Source: Ghiorsea bivora (lineage in GTDB: Bacteria; Pseudomonadota; Zetaproteobacteria; Mariprofundales; Mariprofundaceae). From it: a stretch of 64,000 bases of DNA. Shown one piece after another: positions 23,801-29,566 of the stretch. A program made the position numbers and the translations under genes. The stretch covers positions 224,650-288,649 of the forward strand of contig NZ_JQLW01000005.1 of the NCBI RefSeq assembly GCF_000744415.1, in the 5' to 3' direction. The stretch's first letter is position 1. Every line of letters starts with the position of its first letter. The notes beneath the pieces are model-generated. The model saw only the letters and a program-made list of their open reading frames with translations. It ran no database searches and had not been told where the DNA came from.

Positions 23801-24104
23801 GGCAGGCATTGTGGTGCGAAACTCTACCCTGCTGATTGATTTCATACTTGAATACCGCAAAAAAGGGTATGACCTCAAAACATCGGTACTTGAAGCAGGT
23901 GCAGTACGTGCCCGCCCCATCCTGCTCACAGCCATTGCCGTGGTCGCTGGTACATCCATCATGATTACCGACCCAGTATTTGGTGGTTTGGGTGTCTCTA
24001 TGGCATTTGGTACCATTGCAGCAACGATTTTAACCTTGTTTGTCACCCCATTGATGTATTATCTATGGCAACGCGGCAAACCCGATCCTGCAGCCAAAGC
24101 CTAA
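20808..24104 (+). CDS. RND efflux permease (AcrB/AcrD/AcrF superfamily)
   Basis: A 1098-residue inner-membrane pump, about 60 residues longer than AcrB. Helix 4 has the aspartate pair in LGLLVDDAIVVIENIHRHL. The N-terminus MAEQENKTQEPLNIAGKLG precedes the first membrane helix and is longer than in AcrB. The C-terminal bundle includes GMIALAGIVVRNSTLLIDFI and RARPILLTAIAVVAG. It ends the operon with a strong terminator at 24126-24156. This longer RND type is common in environmental proteobacteria; its substrate is not predictable. Confidence 0.9.
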   Translation: MAEQENKTQEPLNIAGKLGLVSMKTNLTPIISILILLIGVFALFITPREENPQIDVPAANVIIQMNGASPQEVQNLIVHPLEMVLREMSGVDHTYGTAMGNVGVVTVVFEVGADTEISMVKLYDRIMQNLDRIPPGASQPLVKPMDVNEVPAAVITLSSSELDGLSLKRLAERVREQLAPLEGVSVADIIGGRDHEVRIEIDPAKMAGYKITLDQLHNVLMSANTGGPVGELVGNNRVSKVWLSGYLENAQEVGALIVGSHGGKPVHLRDVATIIDGPAEVTHLHRIAYGPSAEHGTQTGEEPEINAVSITLAKQRGTNAVFVTQRIMDKLETLKGDFIPSNVRVDITRDSGKKANAAVNYLVEHLVIAIVSVILILLLFLGWREAAIVTMNIPLILFIVLAIGFLADQTINRITLFSLILALGLLVDDAIVVIENIHRHLHKGVKDTADKIKLIVRATNETGKPTIVATIAVILAFIPMGFVTGMMGPFMAPIPFNAPLAMAASLIIAYAFTPWIAQRFLPNKMVEPTMEEQDHNPKDWVHSTYMKYATPLVENAKVRLIFWIVVAALFMGAMLQPAWQFIRPAGINGPLTTGGVELKMLPKGNQNTFNITIDLPEGSTMEETDRVAREIGNILRQHEMVKDYETFVGRGGPIDFNGILRGAALFREAPNLGEIRVNLRDKHERSIRSEDIVLELREMLAPVFAKHPLASIKLVEDPPGPPVRATLLAEIYGPDYAKQKEVAAEVRKTFANTYDVVDLDDSIGASQTQFNIKVNKEKAAHLGVVTQQVEVALRDFLSGYNFGAVHIEDERHIVNLHVQLPRSMRVNAENLNQIYVSSPQGPVALSAIATVEESTVKNPIFSKDGHTVVYVTAEPKQGSQVYSLLDIDSKIDGQKLAGVELKTGGMRFTDTPPEDTFGYHMLWDGEMRLTLDVFRDLGAAFIVAMVLIYLLMVAYYGQFILPMLVMAPTALTMIGIFPGHAITGQPFTATSMIGMIALAGIVVRNSTLLIDFILEYRKKGYDLKTSVLEAGAVRARPILLTAIAVVAGTSIMITDPVFGGLGVSMAFGTIAATILTLFVTPLMYYLWQRGKPDPAAKA

Positions 24105-24125
24105 AGCAGGCATAAGCCAAATATC

Positions 24126-24156
24126 AAAGCCCAGCCGTCAAACGCTGGGCTTTTTT
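24126..24156 (+). terminator. intrinsic terminator of the second RND operon
   Basis: Stem AAAGCCCAGC / GCTGGGCTTT (10 bp) with an 8-base loop, followed by a run of T residues. It starts 22 bases after the permease stop, as expected for a rho-independent terminator. Confidence 0.9.
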
Positions 24157-24212
24157 ATGCTTCAAAGCATACTGTATAGCATTTTAATCGTATTGGGATT
24201 ACGCTTTCATCT

Positions 24213-24419
24213 ATGCAGAATACTTCAATGCTAATGTGGGGGCTTGTGTTTGGCTCGATTGGCTTCGGTTTTTTCTCTTACGGGCGAAAACAAAAGGCGA
24301 TTGTGCCACTACTCACAGGCATGACGCTGATGGTATTGCCCTACTTTGTTGCCAACCTCTATCTATTGTTGGGTTTAGGCGTGGTTTTACTCGCCATACC
24401 TTATTTTATTCGCTTGTAA
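24213..24419 (+). CDS. small membrane protein, function unknown
   Basis: A 68-residue protein with two predicted membrane helices (MLMWGLVFGSIGFGFFSYG and LLTGMTLMVLPYFVANLYL) followed by a third hydrophobic run near the C-terminus. A GRKQK basic loop lies between the first two. The length and layout resemble small conserved proteobacterial membrane proteins of unknown function. Its last 14 bases overlap the end of the convergent intI gene, so it forms the left border of the integron. No partner suggests a role. Confidence 0.6.
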   Translation: MQNTSMLMWGLVFGSIGFGFFSYGRKQKAIVPLLTGMTLMVLPYFVANLYLLLGLGVVLLAIPYFIRL

Positions 24420-25434
24420 GCGAACCCAGCATATCCAAAGGGCTAACAACCGCACCAAGGTTTTGCTGCAACACATGGGTATAAATTTCTGTAGTTTTCA
24501 CATCGGCGTGTCCAAGAAGCTTTTGTACTACACGGATATTCGTACCCGATTCCAGTAAATGTGTGGCAAACGAATGGCGCAATGTATGCGATGTCACCCG
24601 CTTATTGATGTTAGCTTTTTCTTTTGCCCGCTTAATCGCTTTTTGCAAGTTCGATTGATTCACATGATGGCGGCGAATCTCACCCGTTTCAGGGTCTTTA
24701 GATAAGGTCTTAGAGGGAAAAACAAACTGCCATTCCCATGATTTTGGTGCGTTGGGATATTTTTTTGCCAATGCGCCCGACAACCATACATTGGCAACCC
24801 CCTGCTCAACATCTTGATTAAATAGCTCTCGCACACCTCGCAAATGTGCTTTTAAATCATCGTGTAAAGATGATGCCAATAAAGTGGTTCGATCTTTATC
24901 GCCCTTACCTGCATGAATCGTTAAATAACCATAGTCAAAATCAATATCTTGAACCCGCAACCGAAGCATCTCATTCAAACGCAAACCTCCACCGTACATC
25001 ACACGAGCCATCAACAAGGTTTCACCTTGCATGACAGAAAAAAGACGACTCATTTCTTGTTGACTGAGCACAACAGGTAAACGTGGCGGTCTTTTTGAGC
25101 GAATCGCAGCAATATCATCTGCAAACGGTAAGTGTAAAACGCTTTTATACAAAAACAAAAGTGCATTAAACGCCTGATTTTGTGTCGAAACTGCGACTTT
25201 TCGCTTGACCGCCAAGTGACTTAAATAGGCTTCAGCTTCTGCTTTCCCCATATCTCTAGGATGGCGTTTGTTGTGAAAAAATATGAAGTCTTTAATCCAA
25301 TAAGTATATGCCTCTTCAGTACGCCGCCCATAATGGTAAAAGCGCATCACTTCGCTCACTTGATCCATCAATCGCACCGATTGAGGTTGAAATGTTCGCT
25401 CATTCTTGACCTTGGGTGGATATATCGGCATCAT
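24406..25434 (-). CDS. intI: integron integrase IntI (tyrosine recombinase)
   Basis: A 342-residue tyrosine recombinase. The N-terminal SAM-like domain reads VMRFYHYGRRTEEAYTYWIK. Catalytic boxes are visible: box 1 Arg in YGGGLRLNEMLRLR, box 2 His/Arg in SHTLRHSFATHLLE, LLGHADVKTTEIYTHV with the second His and the nucleophile Tyr. The segment ALAKKYPNAPKSWEWQFVFP between boxes 1 and 2 is the extra domain found in IntI and absent from XerC/XerD; it marks this as an integron integrase. The gene faces away from a cassette array that starts just upstream, the standard integron layout. AGGAG at the start fits either of two adjacent ATGs. Confidence 0.95.
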   Translation of the reverse strand: MMPIYPPKVKNERTFQPQSVRLMDQVSEVMRFYHYGRRTEEAYTYWIKDFIFFHNKRHPRDMGKAEAEAYLSHLAVKRKVAVSTQNQAFNALLFLYKSVLHLPFADDIAAIRSKRPPRLPVVLSQQEMSRLFSVMQGETLLMARVMYGGGLRLNEMLRLRVQDIDFDYGYLTIHAGKGDKDRTTLLASSLHDDLKAHLRGVRELFNQDVEQGVANVWLSGALAKKYPNAPKSWEWQFVFPSKTLSKDPETGEIRRHHVNQSNLQKAIKRAKEKANINKRVTSHTLRHSFATHLLESGTNIRVVQKLLGHADVKTTEIYTHVLQQNLGAVVSPLDMLGSLTSE

Positions 25435-25489
25435 CGCTCCTATTCCTCTTTTAAGGCTTAATATGCAATAAAGTGGAAAGGATGTCCAC

Positions 25490-25542
25490 CTATAGGAGTT
25501 AATAATGAGGAACTTTGATTACTCCTATTCGGTTAGTTATGT
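25490..25542 (+). other. attI primary recombination site
   Basis: The spacer upstream of intI ends in GTTATGT at 25536-25542, matching the GTTRRRY-type core, and the following bases TTATGTGTAAAAAG also begin cassette 3 at 26788. This places the crossover at the G/TT step, 25536/25537. The spacer also has AGGAGT/ACTCCT arms (25495-25526) that may be integrase-binding repeats. A weak promoter-like pair, TTGATT at 25515 and TATGTG at 25538 (17-bp spacing), might drive the cassettes. The attI limits to the left are not certain. Confidence 0.65.
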
Positions 25543-25567
25543 GTAAAAAGCGAAAAAGGATATGCAA

Positions 25568-26116
25568 ATGTTGAAATTTGTTTTTGGTATGTTCATAGGC
25601 GCATTAATATCTATATGTTATTTTATATTGTCACCTGAGTTTGATTTTGATAGCAACTTATCAGTTAATTTTATTATCGCTTTTGCGACATGCACAGCTA
25701 CAGCTATACATTTTGACTCTATTAAGAAACAACGAAGAGATAGAATATGGGATATCAACAAATCAATCCTATTAGATTTAACGCATGCACTATCAGAAGT
25801 TATAAAAGAAACTGAATTGGCAATAGACGATGAGCTTGACTACAAATCCCCGCCCAGAGAAAACAGGGGGCATGTATTTAGAAGCTTGGAAGAAAAAATT
25901 GATTACGCCCTAAATGTCTACAAACCTTTAATGAATACTGAGTTAGCCAATAATCTTAAAGATCATAAAGCATTTAGCGACAAAATTACTGAAGAAGTTA
26001 ATTATGCTCATCTAGATCACATAGATGCTTATGAAGCCATGTTAAAAGAATATAAGAGCCTATACGGGAAATTAATTAATTTTATTGCGAGTATTTCTGG
26101 TGTTAAAAACACATAA
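25568..26116 (+). CDS. integron cassette 1: membrane-anchored protein, function unknown
   Basis: A 182-residue protein with two N-terminal hydrophobic helices (LKFVFGMFIGALISICYFIL and VNFIIAFATCTATAIHF) and a charged, mostly helical cytoplasmic or periplasmic remainder (SIKKQRRDRIWDINKSILL, then a Glu/Lys-rich region). I recognise no domain. The ATG at 25568 is preferred to the one at 25562 because AAAGGA at 25555 is then spaced correctly. The stop TAA is part of the attC R'' box. Being nearest attI, it is probably the most recently captured and best expressed cassette. Confidence 0.75.
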   Translation: MLKFVFGMFIGALISICYFILSPEFDFDSNLSVNFIIAFATCTATAIHFDSIKKQRRDRIWDINKSILLDLTHALSEVIKETELAIDDELDYKSPPRENRGHVFRSLEEKIDYALNVYKPLMNTELANNLKDHKAFSDKITEEVNYAHLDHIDAYEAMLKEYKSLYGKLINFIASISGVKNT

Positions 26117-26189
26117 CAATGCGCTGCAGTTGACCTCGCAATACGCCGCTTCGCTCTGTATTGCGGTCAACTGAGCTTAAGCGTTAGCT
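26111..26189 (+). other. attC site 1
   Basis: A 79-bp hairpin-forming site. The R'' box ACATAAC is at 26111 and the R' box GTTAGCT at 26183. The arms CAGTTGACC(T)CGCAATAC and GTATTGCGGTCAACTG pair almost perfectly, with one extra T as a bulge, as expected for a folded single-strand attC. It belongs to the same sequence family as attC site 3. Confidence 0.9.
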
Positions 26190-26202
26190 TTCTAGGATAA
26201 GC

Positions 26203-26736
26203 ATGGAACCTATCTGGATTGATAAAATAGAAGTTGCAGAAAGGCAGATTGCCGAAGCAGTAAAGCTGTTTTTTGAAAAAAGAGACCTTGTTGTTATCCA
26301 TACGGTAATTGCATCTGCTCACCAAGTGTTAATTGATGTTGGTAAAGAACAAAAAATTAACAGTGCTATTAAAAACCCAAAGGGGTTAACACGACAACAG
26401 TACAGGCAACATATCAAATCAATTAATGTTCCTTACAATTTTTTCAAACATGCTGATAATGACCCAAATGGAAAGCTAAATATTGCTCCCATAGAGCGTT
26501 TTACATCAGATTTCATTCTTGATGCAATACTAATGCTTCAGAGGATATCAGGAAATATTCCTTTAGAGGCTAAAGTATTCTGGGGATGGTTTGTTGCTAC
26601 ATACCCTGATGAGTTTGATGATTGTCCAAACAACGGTGCAATTAAAAATATGATGGAGATGGGTTTGGCAGATTGGGATTTTCCAACAATTCATCAATTT
26701 CTTATATTTGGAGAAATTTTGTATGAAAAAAGCTAA
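26203..26736 (+). CDS. integron cassette 2: soluble protein, function unknown
   Basis: A 177-residue, mostly helical soluble protein without signal peptide. A stretch with VPYNFFKHADNDPNGKLNI near residue 75 resembles a motif I have seen in hypothetical proteins of integron arrays, but no function is known to me. The ATG at 26203 follows the attC R' box by 14 bases and starts MEPIWIDKIEV. The stop lies in the next attC R'' box. Base composition is AT-rich, unlike the housekeeping genes of the window. Confidence 0.75.
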   Translation: MEPIWIDKIEVAERQIAEAVKLFFEKRDLVVIHTVIASAHQVLIDVGKEQKINSAIKNPKGLTRQQYRQHIKSINVPYNFFKHADNDPNGKLNIAPIERFTSDFILDAILMLQRISGNIPLEAKVFWGWFVATYPDEFDDCPNNGAIKNMMEMGLADWDFPTIHQFLIFGEILYEKS

Positions 26737-26794
26737 CCAAAGCATCGAGAGGGACGCTCGCTGCGCTCCTGCCCCTCATGCAGGTCGTTATGTG
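26731..26794 (+). other. attC site 2
   Basis: A 64-bp site. The R''-like AGCTAAC is at 26731 and the R'-like GTTATGT at 26788. The arms GCATCGAGAGGGAC and GCCCCTCATGC pair imperfectly around a loop with GCTCGCTGCGCTC. It belongs to the same family as sites 4 and 5. Confidence 0.85.
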
Positions 26795-26810
26795 TAAAAA
26801 GAAATAAAAC

Positions 26811-27248
26811 ATGATTAAACAATTACAGGATGTACTACACACAGAAATTCCATTAACAAAGCATATTGGCTTGTCTGTCGTTAAACATACGGAGCTATCA
26901 TTAACTTTAAGTGCGCCATTAGAAAAGAACATCAATCATAAATGCACGGCATTTGGTGGCAGCATTTACTCAGTATCCGTTTTATCTGGCTGGGGTCTAA
27001 TATATTTACTGCTAAAACAACATAATTTATCAGGCCACATTGTCATTCAGGAAAGCAATACAAAGTTCAGCAAACCAGTTAACTCTGATATAACGGCTAC
27101 ATGCTCTTTCATATCTATTCGCCAATGTGATAAATTCATCAATATGTACAAAAGAAAAGGCGTAGCAAGAATAAAGCTAGTATCTAAAATATCTTGCAAT
27201 AGTGAAAATGCGGTAACATTTAATGGCACCTATGTTGTACACACATAA
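26811..27248 (+). CDS. integron cassette 3: YiiD C-terminal-type thioesterase (hotdog fold)
   Basis: A 145-residue protein resembling the thioesterase domain found at the C-terminus of YiiD. It has IPLTKHIGLSVVKHTELSL, then NINHKCTAFGGSIYSVSVLSGW, where the hotdog active-site helix begins with N-H/G-T-x-F-G-G-S. Later segments include GHIVIQESNTKFSKPVNSDI. It would hydrolyse acyl thioesters, most likely acyl-CoA or acyl-ACP. The acyl substrate is not known. The leader TTATGTGTAAAAAG is shared with the attI-proximal end of cassette 1. The stop lies in the next attC R'' box. Confidence 0.75.
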   Translation: MIKQLQDVLHTEIPLTKHIGLSVVKHTELSLTLSAPLEKNINHKCTAFGGSIYSVSVLSGWGLIYLLLKQHNLSGHIVIQESNTKFSKPVNSDITATCSFISIRQCDKFINMYKRKGVARIKLVSKISCNSENAVTFNGTYVVHT

Positions 27249-27331
27249 CAATACGCTGCAGTTGACCTCGCAATACGCCGTTTCGCTTCGCTACACTCTG
27301 TATCGCGGTCAACTGAGCTAGGTCGTTAGGC
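27243..27331 (+). other. attC site 3
   Basis: An 89-bp site. The R'' box ACATAAC is at 27243 and the R' box GTTAGGC at 27325. The stem sequence is nearly identical to attC site 1 (GCAGTTGACCTCGCAATACGC ... GCGGTCAACTG), with a longer loop TTTCGCTTCGCTACACT. Confidence 0.9.
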
Positions 27332-27337
27332 AAACAA

Positions 27338-27871
27338 ATGGAAAATATGAATATATCATTTCAGATAACCTGTAAAAACATAACTCAATTTATCGAGCAC
27401 TGGTCATCTAAATATATTTACTCTAATGAGCAAAAATATGACGATAATGTTGGTAAGCCTCTTACAGCCGAATCAAGGTTAGAATTATTTGAGTGGAAAA
27501 ATGGTTCAGTTATTTCAGCTAAAAAAATCGAAAGTATAAATAAAAACTATCCTTTAATTTTTGAAGGAAGCCAAGAAGAAAGATATTTAAATCACAAAAA
27601 ATCTGGCGGGGCAATCTGGAATATTTTTTACATACATTGCCTAAACCCAACCCAATGGCCAATTTACGACCAACATACATTTAGAGCCATGAAATATATG
27701 AAAACAGGTGAAATTACTGAAATAGGAAATACAAATAAACAAAAATATGAAAGCTATATAAATGAATATATTCCATTTATTGAGTCTTTTAATAATATAA
27801 ATCATCGAAAATTAGATATGGCTCTATTTGCATTTGGCCAATTTCTTAAAATAGCAAAAAAATATGCCTAA
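27338..27871 (+). CDS. integron cassette 4: soluble protein, function unknown
   Basis: A 177-residue protein, AT-rich and Lys/Asn-rich. The middle contains GGAIWNIFYIHCLNP and WPIYDQHTFRAMKYM. A similar WxIFxxH...YPIxDQHVYRA pattern appears in proteins annotated with a DNA-glycosylase-like (OGG) helix-hairpin-helix fold. I recall that only loosely, so the link is weak. No signal peptide or membrane segment. The ATG at 27338 is 6 bases after the R' box. The stop lies in the next attC R'' box. Confidence 0.7.
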   Translation: MENMNISFQITCKNITQFIEHWSSKYIYSNEQKYDDNVGKPLTAESRLELFEWKNGSVISAKKIESINKNYPLIFEGSQEERYLNHKKSGGAIWNIFYIHCLNPTQWPIYDQHTFRAMKYMKTGEITEIGNTNKQKYESYINEYIPFIESFNNINHRKLDMALFAFGQFLKIAKKYA

Positions 27872-27926
27872 CCAAAGCATCGAGAGGGACATAGCTTCGC
27901 TCTGCCCCTCATGCAGGTCGTTAGGG
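27866..27926 (+). other. attC site 4
   Basis: A 61-bp site. The R'' box GCCTAAC is at 27866, a perfect RYYYAAC, and the R' box GTTAGGG is at 27920. The arms GCATCGAGAGGGAC / GCCCCTCATGC are the same as in sites 2 and 5, with a shorter loop (ATAGCTTCGCTCT). Confidence 0.9.
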
Positions 27927-27946
27927 CTCTATGAGGAGGAATTGAA

Positions 27947-28336
27947 GTGTCACAAGTAAAAATATTTGGAATCAAAGAGAGTTTGAACCCAATCAAGAAA
28001 GAGTTATCTGATGTTATTCATGAGTGTGTTGTTGAAGCCCTTCATTTTCCTCAAGATAAAAGAGCGCACAGATTCTTTCCTCTTGAAAAAGAAAACATGT
28101 TTTACCCCAGTGGTAGAACAGATGCCTATACCATTATTGAAATTACAATGATTGAAGGTAGAGAAACAGAAACAAAGAAAAAGTTAATTAGCCTTTTATT
28201 TGATAGAATTCAAGAAAAAATCGGCATCACTCATCAAGATATTGAAATCTGCATTTATGAATCGCCAGCCTGTAATTGGGGCTTTCGTGGTATGCATGGT
28301 GATGAAGTGAAGTTAAATTATAAAATCAATGTCTAA
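27947..28336 (+). CDS. integron cassette 5: tautomerase-family protein
   Basis: A 129-residue protein resembling the Tautomerase_2 family of small enzymes related to 4-oxalocrotonate tautomerase. Visible are VKIFGIKESLNPIKKELSDV, YPSGRTDAYTIIEITMIEGR and YESPACNWGFRGMHGDE. The catalytic Pro that follows Met in classic tautomerases is missing; residue 2 is Ser. Either it uses another nucleophile or it is a non-catalytic relative. The start is GTG with a strong AGGAGGAA upstream, the best ribosome site in the array. Its stop (28334-28336) lies just before, not inside, the attC. Confidence 0.75.
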   Translation: MSQVKIFGIKESLNPIKKELSDVIHECVVEALHFPQDKRAHRFFPLEKENMFYPSGRTDAYTIIEITMIEGRETETKKKLISLLFDRIQEKIGITHQDIEICIYESPACNWGFRGMHGDEVKLNYKINV

Positions 28337-28339
28337 AAG

Positions 28340-28402
28340 CCATAACAAAAGCATCGAGAGGGACGCTCGCTGCGCTCGCGCCCCTCATGCAGGTCGTTAT
28401 AT
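28340..28402 (+). other. attC site 5
   Basis: A 63-bp site. The R''-like CCATAAC is at 28340 and the R'-like GTTATAT at 28396. The arms GCATCGAGAGGGAC / GCCCCTCATGC match sites 2 and 4. The loop GCTCGCTGCGCTCGC is nearly identical to that in site 2. Confidence 0.87.
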
Positions 28403-28405
28403 GCC

Positions 28406-28954
28406 ATGAAATGTTTCACACTCGATTCAAACTGCATCATCGATTTAGAAGAAAATCGACCAGATGCTATCCACCTAGAAGAGTTAAAAACATTATGGCA
28501 GTCTGGAAAAATTGAAATTGGTGTCGTTTCCGTAAGCGCTTCTGAGAATCAACCATCTGGTGAATCTATGCACAATTATGCAGAGTTTGAGGCCAAATTA
28601 ACCCGTGCAGGTCTATCAAATGCACGTGAATTAGCGCCCATTGGAATATGGGATTTTGGCTATTGGGATCATATGCTATGGTCTAGTGATGAATCTGAAG
28701 CCCAGCTTAAAGAAATAAAAGATATTCTTTTCCCGCAATCACAATATGACCCGCCAGACGACTTTAGCACTAATAGTAAATGGCGTAACCAGACATGTGA
28801 TGCGCTAGTAGCCTGGTCGCACAATTTTCATAAATCTGACCATCTTGTAACCAGGGATAATAATTTTCATAAAAAAGCTCAGCCTTTAATAAAGTTTGGT
28901 ATTAAGAGCATTGTTACTCCCGAGGAGGCAGTATCAATTGCAAAAAGCATATAA
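28406..28954 (+). CDS. integron cassette 6: PIN-domain-like protein (putative ribonuclease)
   Basis: A 182-residue protein with PIN-like acidic motifs. FTLDSNCIIDLEE at the start supplies the first Asp. CDALVAWSHNFHKSDHLVTRDNNFHKKA near residues 130-155 supplies the second acidic cluster (D in TCDALV, D in VTRDNNF). PIN proteins are Mg-dependent ribonucleases, often toxins. No antitoxin gene precedes it, and the start codon lies 4 bases after the R' box of the preceding attC, so it is not a normal toxin-antitoxin pair. The stop lies in the next R''-like box. Confidence 0.72.
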   Translation: MKCFTLDSNCIIDLEENRPDAIHLEELKTLWQSGKIEIGVVSVSASENQPSGESMHNYAEFEAKLTRAGLSNARELAPIGIWDFGYWDHMLWSSDESEAQLKEIKDILFPQSQYDPPDDFSTNSKWRNQTCDALVAWSHNFHKSDHLVTRDNNFHKKAQPLIKFGIKSIVTPEEAVSIAKSI

Positions 28955-29009
28955 CAAATCGTCCAACCCGACCTTTTTATACGCCGTTTCGCTTCGCTAC
29001 GGAATAAAA
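28949..29009 (+). other. partial attC site 6, interrupted by the transposase element
   Basis: The left half of an attC of a third sequence type. ATATAAC at 28949 is the R'' box, followed by CCAACCCGACCTTTTTAT, a loop CGCCGTTTCGCTTCGC, then AATAAAAG. The arms CCTTTTTAT / AATAAAAG(G) still pair. The expected right arm, mirroring CCAACCCGACC and ending in GTTRRRY, is replaced by the inverted-repeat end of the Y1 transposase element at 29010. The array therefore ends here. Confidence 0.65.
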
Positions 29010-29566
29010 GGGGTCAGGTCTTGTTTCGCGCATTCTTGACGTTATACTTGCGCCATGGCTAGACCTCTCCGAATCGAATACGAAGGCGCAGTGTATCATG
29101 TGACATCGCGCGGCAATGCACGGTCTGATATTTATTTTTCAGATGCTGACCGTGAGATATTTCTTGATGTGCTTACACATGTAGTTGAGCGATTCGATTG
29201 GGTTTGCCATGCTTATTGCCTAATGAGCAATCACTATCACCTAATGATTGAAACCCCCAAAGCCAACCTTAGCCGAGGTATGTGGAATAAAAGGGGTCAG
29301 GTCTTGTTTCGCGCATTCTTGACGTTATACTTGCCCCATGGCTAGACCTCTCCGAATCGAATACGAAGGCGCAGTGTATCATGTGACATCGCGCGGCAAT
29401 GCACAGACTGATATTTATTTATCAGATGCTGACCGTGATATATTTCTTGATGTGCTTACACATGTAGTTGAGCGATTCGATTGGGTTTGCCATGCTTATT
29501 GCCTGATGAGCAATCACTATCACCTGATGATTGAAACCCCCAAAGCCAACCTTAGCCGAGGCATGC
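29001..29566 (+). repeat. 283-bp tandem direct duplication at the 5' end of the transposase element
   Basis: 29001-29283 and 29284-29566 align at a constant offset of 283 bp from GGAATAAAA to CGAGG(T/C)ATG, with only a handful of differences (for example GCACGGTCTG versus GCACAGACTG). A tandem duplication of this segment accounts for the truncated first transposase gene and for GGAATAAAA preceding both copies. The differences show it is not a very recent event or that two variants recombined. Confidence 0.85.
29055..29345 (+). pseudogene. truncated Y1 (REP-associated tyrosine) transposase copy
   Basis: The first 76 codons match the complete gene at 29338 almost exactly (start MARPLRIEYEGAVYHVTSRG). 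The HUH metal-binding motif HYHLMIE is present, but the copy breaks off after NLSRGM and continues in the duplicated upstream sequence to a stop at 29345. The catalytic tyrosine and C-terminal helix-turn-helix are missing, so it should be inactive. Its 3' end overlaps the start of the intact gene by 8 bases. Confidence 0.85.

Noticed and set aside
24118-24160. Palindrome as an integron boundary or attC
   Set aside because: It is a classic terminator with a GC stem and T-run and lacks RYYYAAC/GTTRRRY cores.
25435-25500. LexA box controlling intI
   Set aside because: Many intI genes have one, but no CTG-N10-CAG type site was found in the spacer.
29010-29045. R' core of attC site 6 at GACGTTATAC
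   Set aside because: The same sequence precedes the second transposase copy, so it belongs to the transposase element and not to the attC.
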